NCBI RefSeq assembly: GCF_001423485.1
Contig: NZ_LMOD01000003.1
Coordinates: 186,001 to 250,000 of the forward strand
Length of the DNA stretch: 64,000 bases
Reading direction: 5' to 3'
Source: Microbacterium sp. Leaf320
GTDB taxonomy: Bacteria; Actinomycetota; Actinomycetes; Actinomycetales; Microbacteriaceae
Below the pieces are notes generated by a model that searched no databases, was not told the DNA's origin, and saw nothing but the letters and a program-made list of their open reading frames with translations. Below, one piece after another: positions 63,401-64,000 of the stretch. Each line of letters starts with the position of its first letter. The first letter of the stretch is position 1. A program made the position numbers and the translations under genes.

Positions 63401-64000
63401 CTACGGGAGCAGGTGACCGGCCGCCCTGAAGAGCTCGTACCACTCGGCGCGGGTGAGTTCGATCTCGGCCCCTGCCGCGGCATCGCGCACCCGCTCGGGC
63501 GTCGTCGTGCCCAGCACGACCTGCATCTTGGCGGGATGCCGCGTGATCCAGGCCGTGGCGATCGCGATCGAGGCGACCCCGTACGACGCGGCGAGACGGT
63601 CTATCACCGCGTTGAGCTCGGCGTACTCGGGGTTGCCGAGGAAGACCCCGGTGAAGAATCCGCCCTGGAACGGCGACCAGGCCTGGATCGTGATGCCGTT
63701 GATACGGCAGTACTCGACGATTCCGCCGCCGTCGCGGACGATGCTCTGGTCTTCGCCCACCATGTTGGCGGCGACGGGCTGGGCGATGATCGGCGCGTGA
63801 GTGATCGACAGCTGCAGCTGGTTGGCGATGAGCGGCTGCGTCACGGCCGTGCGGAGCAGATCGATCTGTCGCGGCGTGTGATTCGAGACGCCGAACGAGC
63901 GCACCTTGCCCGCGGCTTCGAGCTCGTCGAACGCCCTGGCGACCTCCTCCGGCTCGACGAGGGCATCAGGACGGTGCAGCAGCAGGACGTCGATGTGATC
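63401..64000 (-). CDS. aldo/keto reductase, YdhF-like, 5' end outside the window
   Basis: The last 199 codons of an aldo/keto reductase are present, entering at 64000 in the frame DHIDVLLLHRPDALVEPEEV. The LLLHRPD segment carries the catalytic His region, RSFGVSNH is the usual strand-6 motif, and VLGTTTPERVRDAA binds the NADP phosphate. The catalytic Asp, Tyr and Lys lie in the missing part. It resembles E. coli YdhF. The substrate is unknown. Confidence 0.9.
   Translation of the reverse strand, partial: DHIDVLLLHRPDALVEPEEVARAFDELEAAGKVRSFGVSNHTPRQIDLLRTAVTQPLIANQLQLSITHAPIIAQPVAANMVGEDQSIVRDGGGIVEYCRINGITIQAWSPFQGGFFTGVFLGNPEYAELNAVIDRLAASYGVASIAIATAWITRHPAKMQVVLGTTTPERVRDAAAGAEIELTRAEWYELFRAAGHLLP

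Overview
The window reads as chromosomal DNA of a high-GC Gram-positive actinobacterium, most likely Microbacterium or a close relative in Microbacteriaceae. The reasons are the very GC-rich coding DNA, GTG starts, the metG-tatD-rsmA-ispE neighbourhood, a mannosyltransferase beside rsmI, many ABC and LacI/ROK sugar systems, and a recurrent ggatgc/gcatcc hexamer. I see no rRNA, tRNA, CRISPR array, transposase or prophage. No gene-free stretch exceeds 300 bases. The first and last genes are cut by the window edges.

Layout. 1-7 kb: housekeeping (ispE, rsmA, TatD nuclease, metG) with an aldo/keto reductase and an MFS exporter. 7-17.9 kb: a membrane-anchored molybdopterin oxidoreductase, then an operon of GH1 beta-glucosidase and an Opp/Dpp-type ABC importer behind a LacI-type operator. 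A MarR/VOC divergent pair follows, then a LacI regulator and a methyltransferase. 17.9-33 kb: rsmI, a protein mannosyltransferase, an Lrp/permease/aminotransferase operon, a thioredoxin-domain DUF255 protein, flavin and aldo/keto reductases, an acyltransferase-like membrane protein, a 1300-residue HrpA helicase and a quinone-type oxidoreductase.

33.1-34.8 kb is a small more AT-rich island: the C-terminal tip of a nuclease toxin with a PD-(D/E)XK-like motif, two tandem paralogous immunity-like genes and a WXG100 protein, all joined by 4-base overlaps. 34.8-47 kb is a probable organosulfur uptake and desulfurisation locus. It holds an Opp-type importer, three luciferase-like flavin monooxygenases, two AhpD/CMD-fold proteins, a small alpha/beta hydrolase with an aspartate in the nucleophile position, and an O-acetylhomoserine sulfhydrylase. 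49-60.6 kb is a sugar or cyclitol catabolism region: a ribose-type ABC importer with two different permeases, two Gfo/Idh/MocA dehydrogenases, three xylose-isomerase-like TIM barrels, a Dabb protein, and ROK and TetR regulators. The right end carries DUF4166 and epimerase genes, a small membrane protein and a partial aldo/keto reductase.

Expression signals are unusually readable. About 17 genes have a TANNNT -10 box exactly 6 or 7 bases before the start codon, as expected of leaderless mRNAs. In four cases the TA of that box is the stop codon of the preceding gene, always with a 9-base gap between genes. The long ABC operons instead use ATGA or GTGA overlaps and clear Shine-Dalgarno sites.
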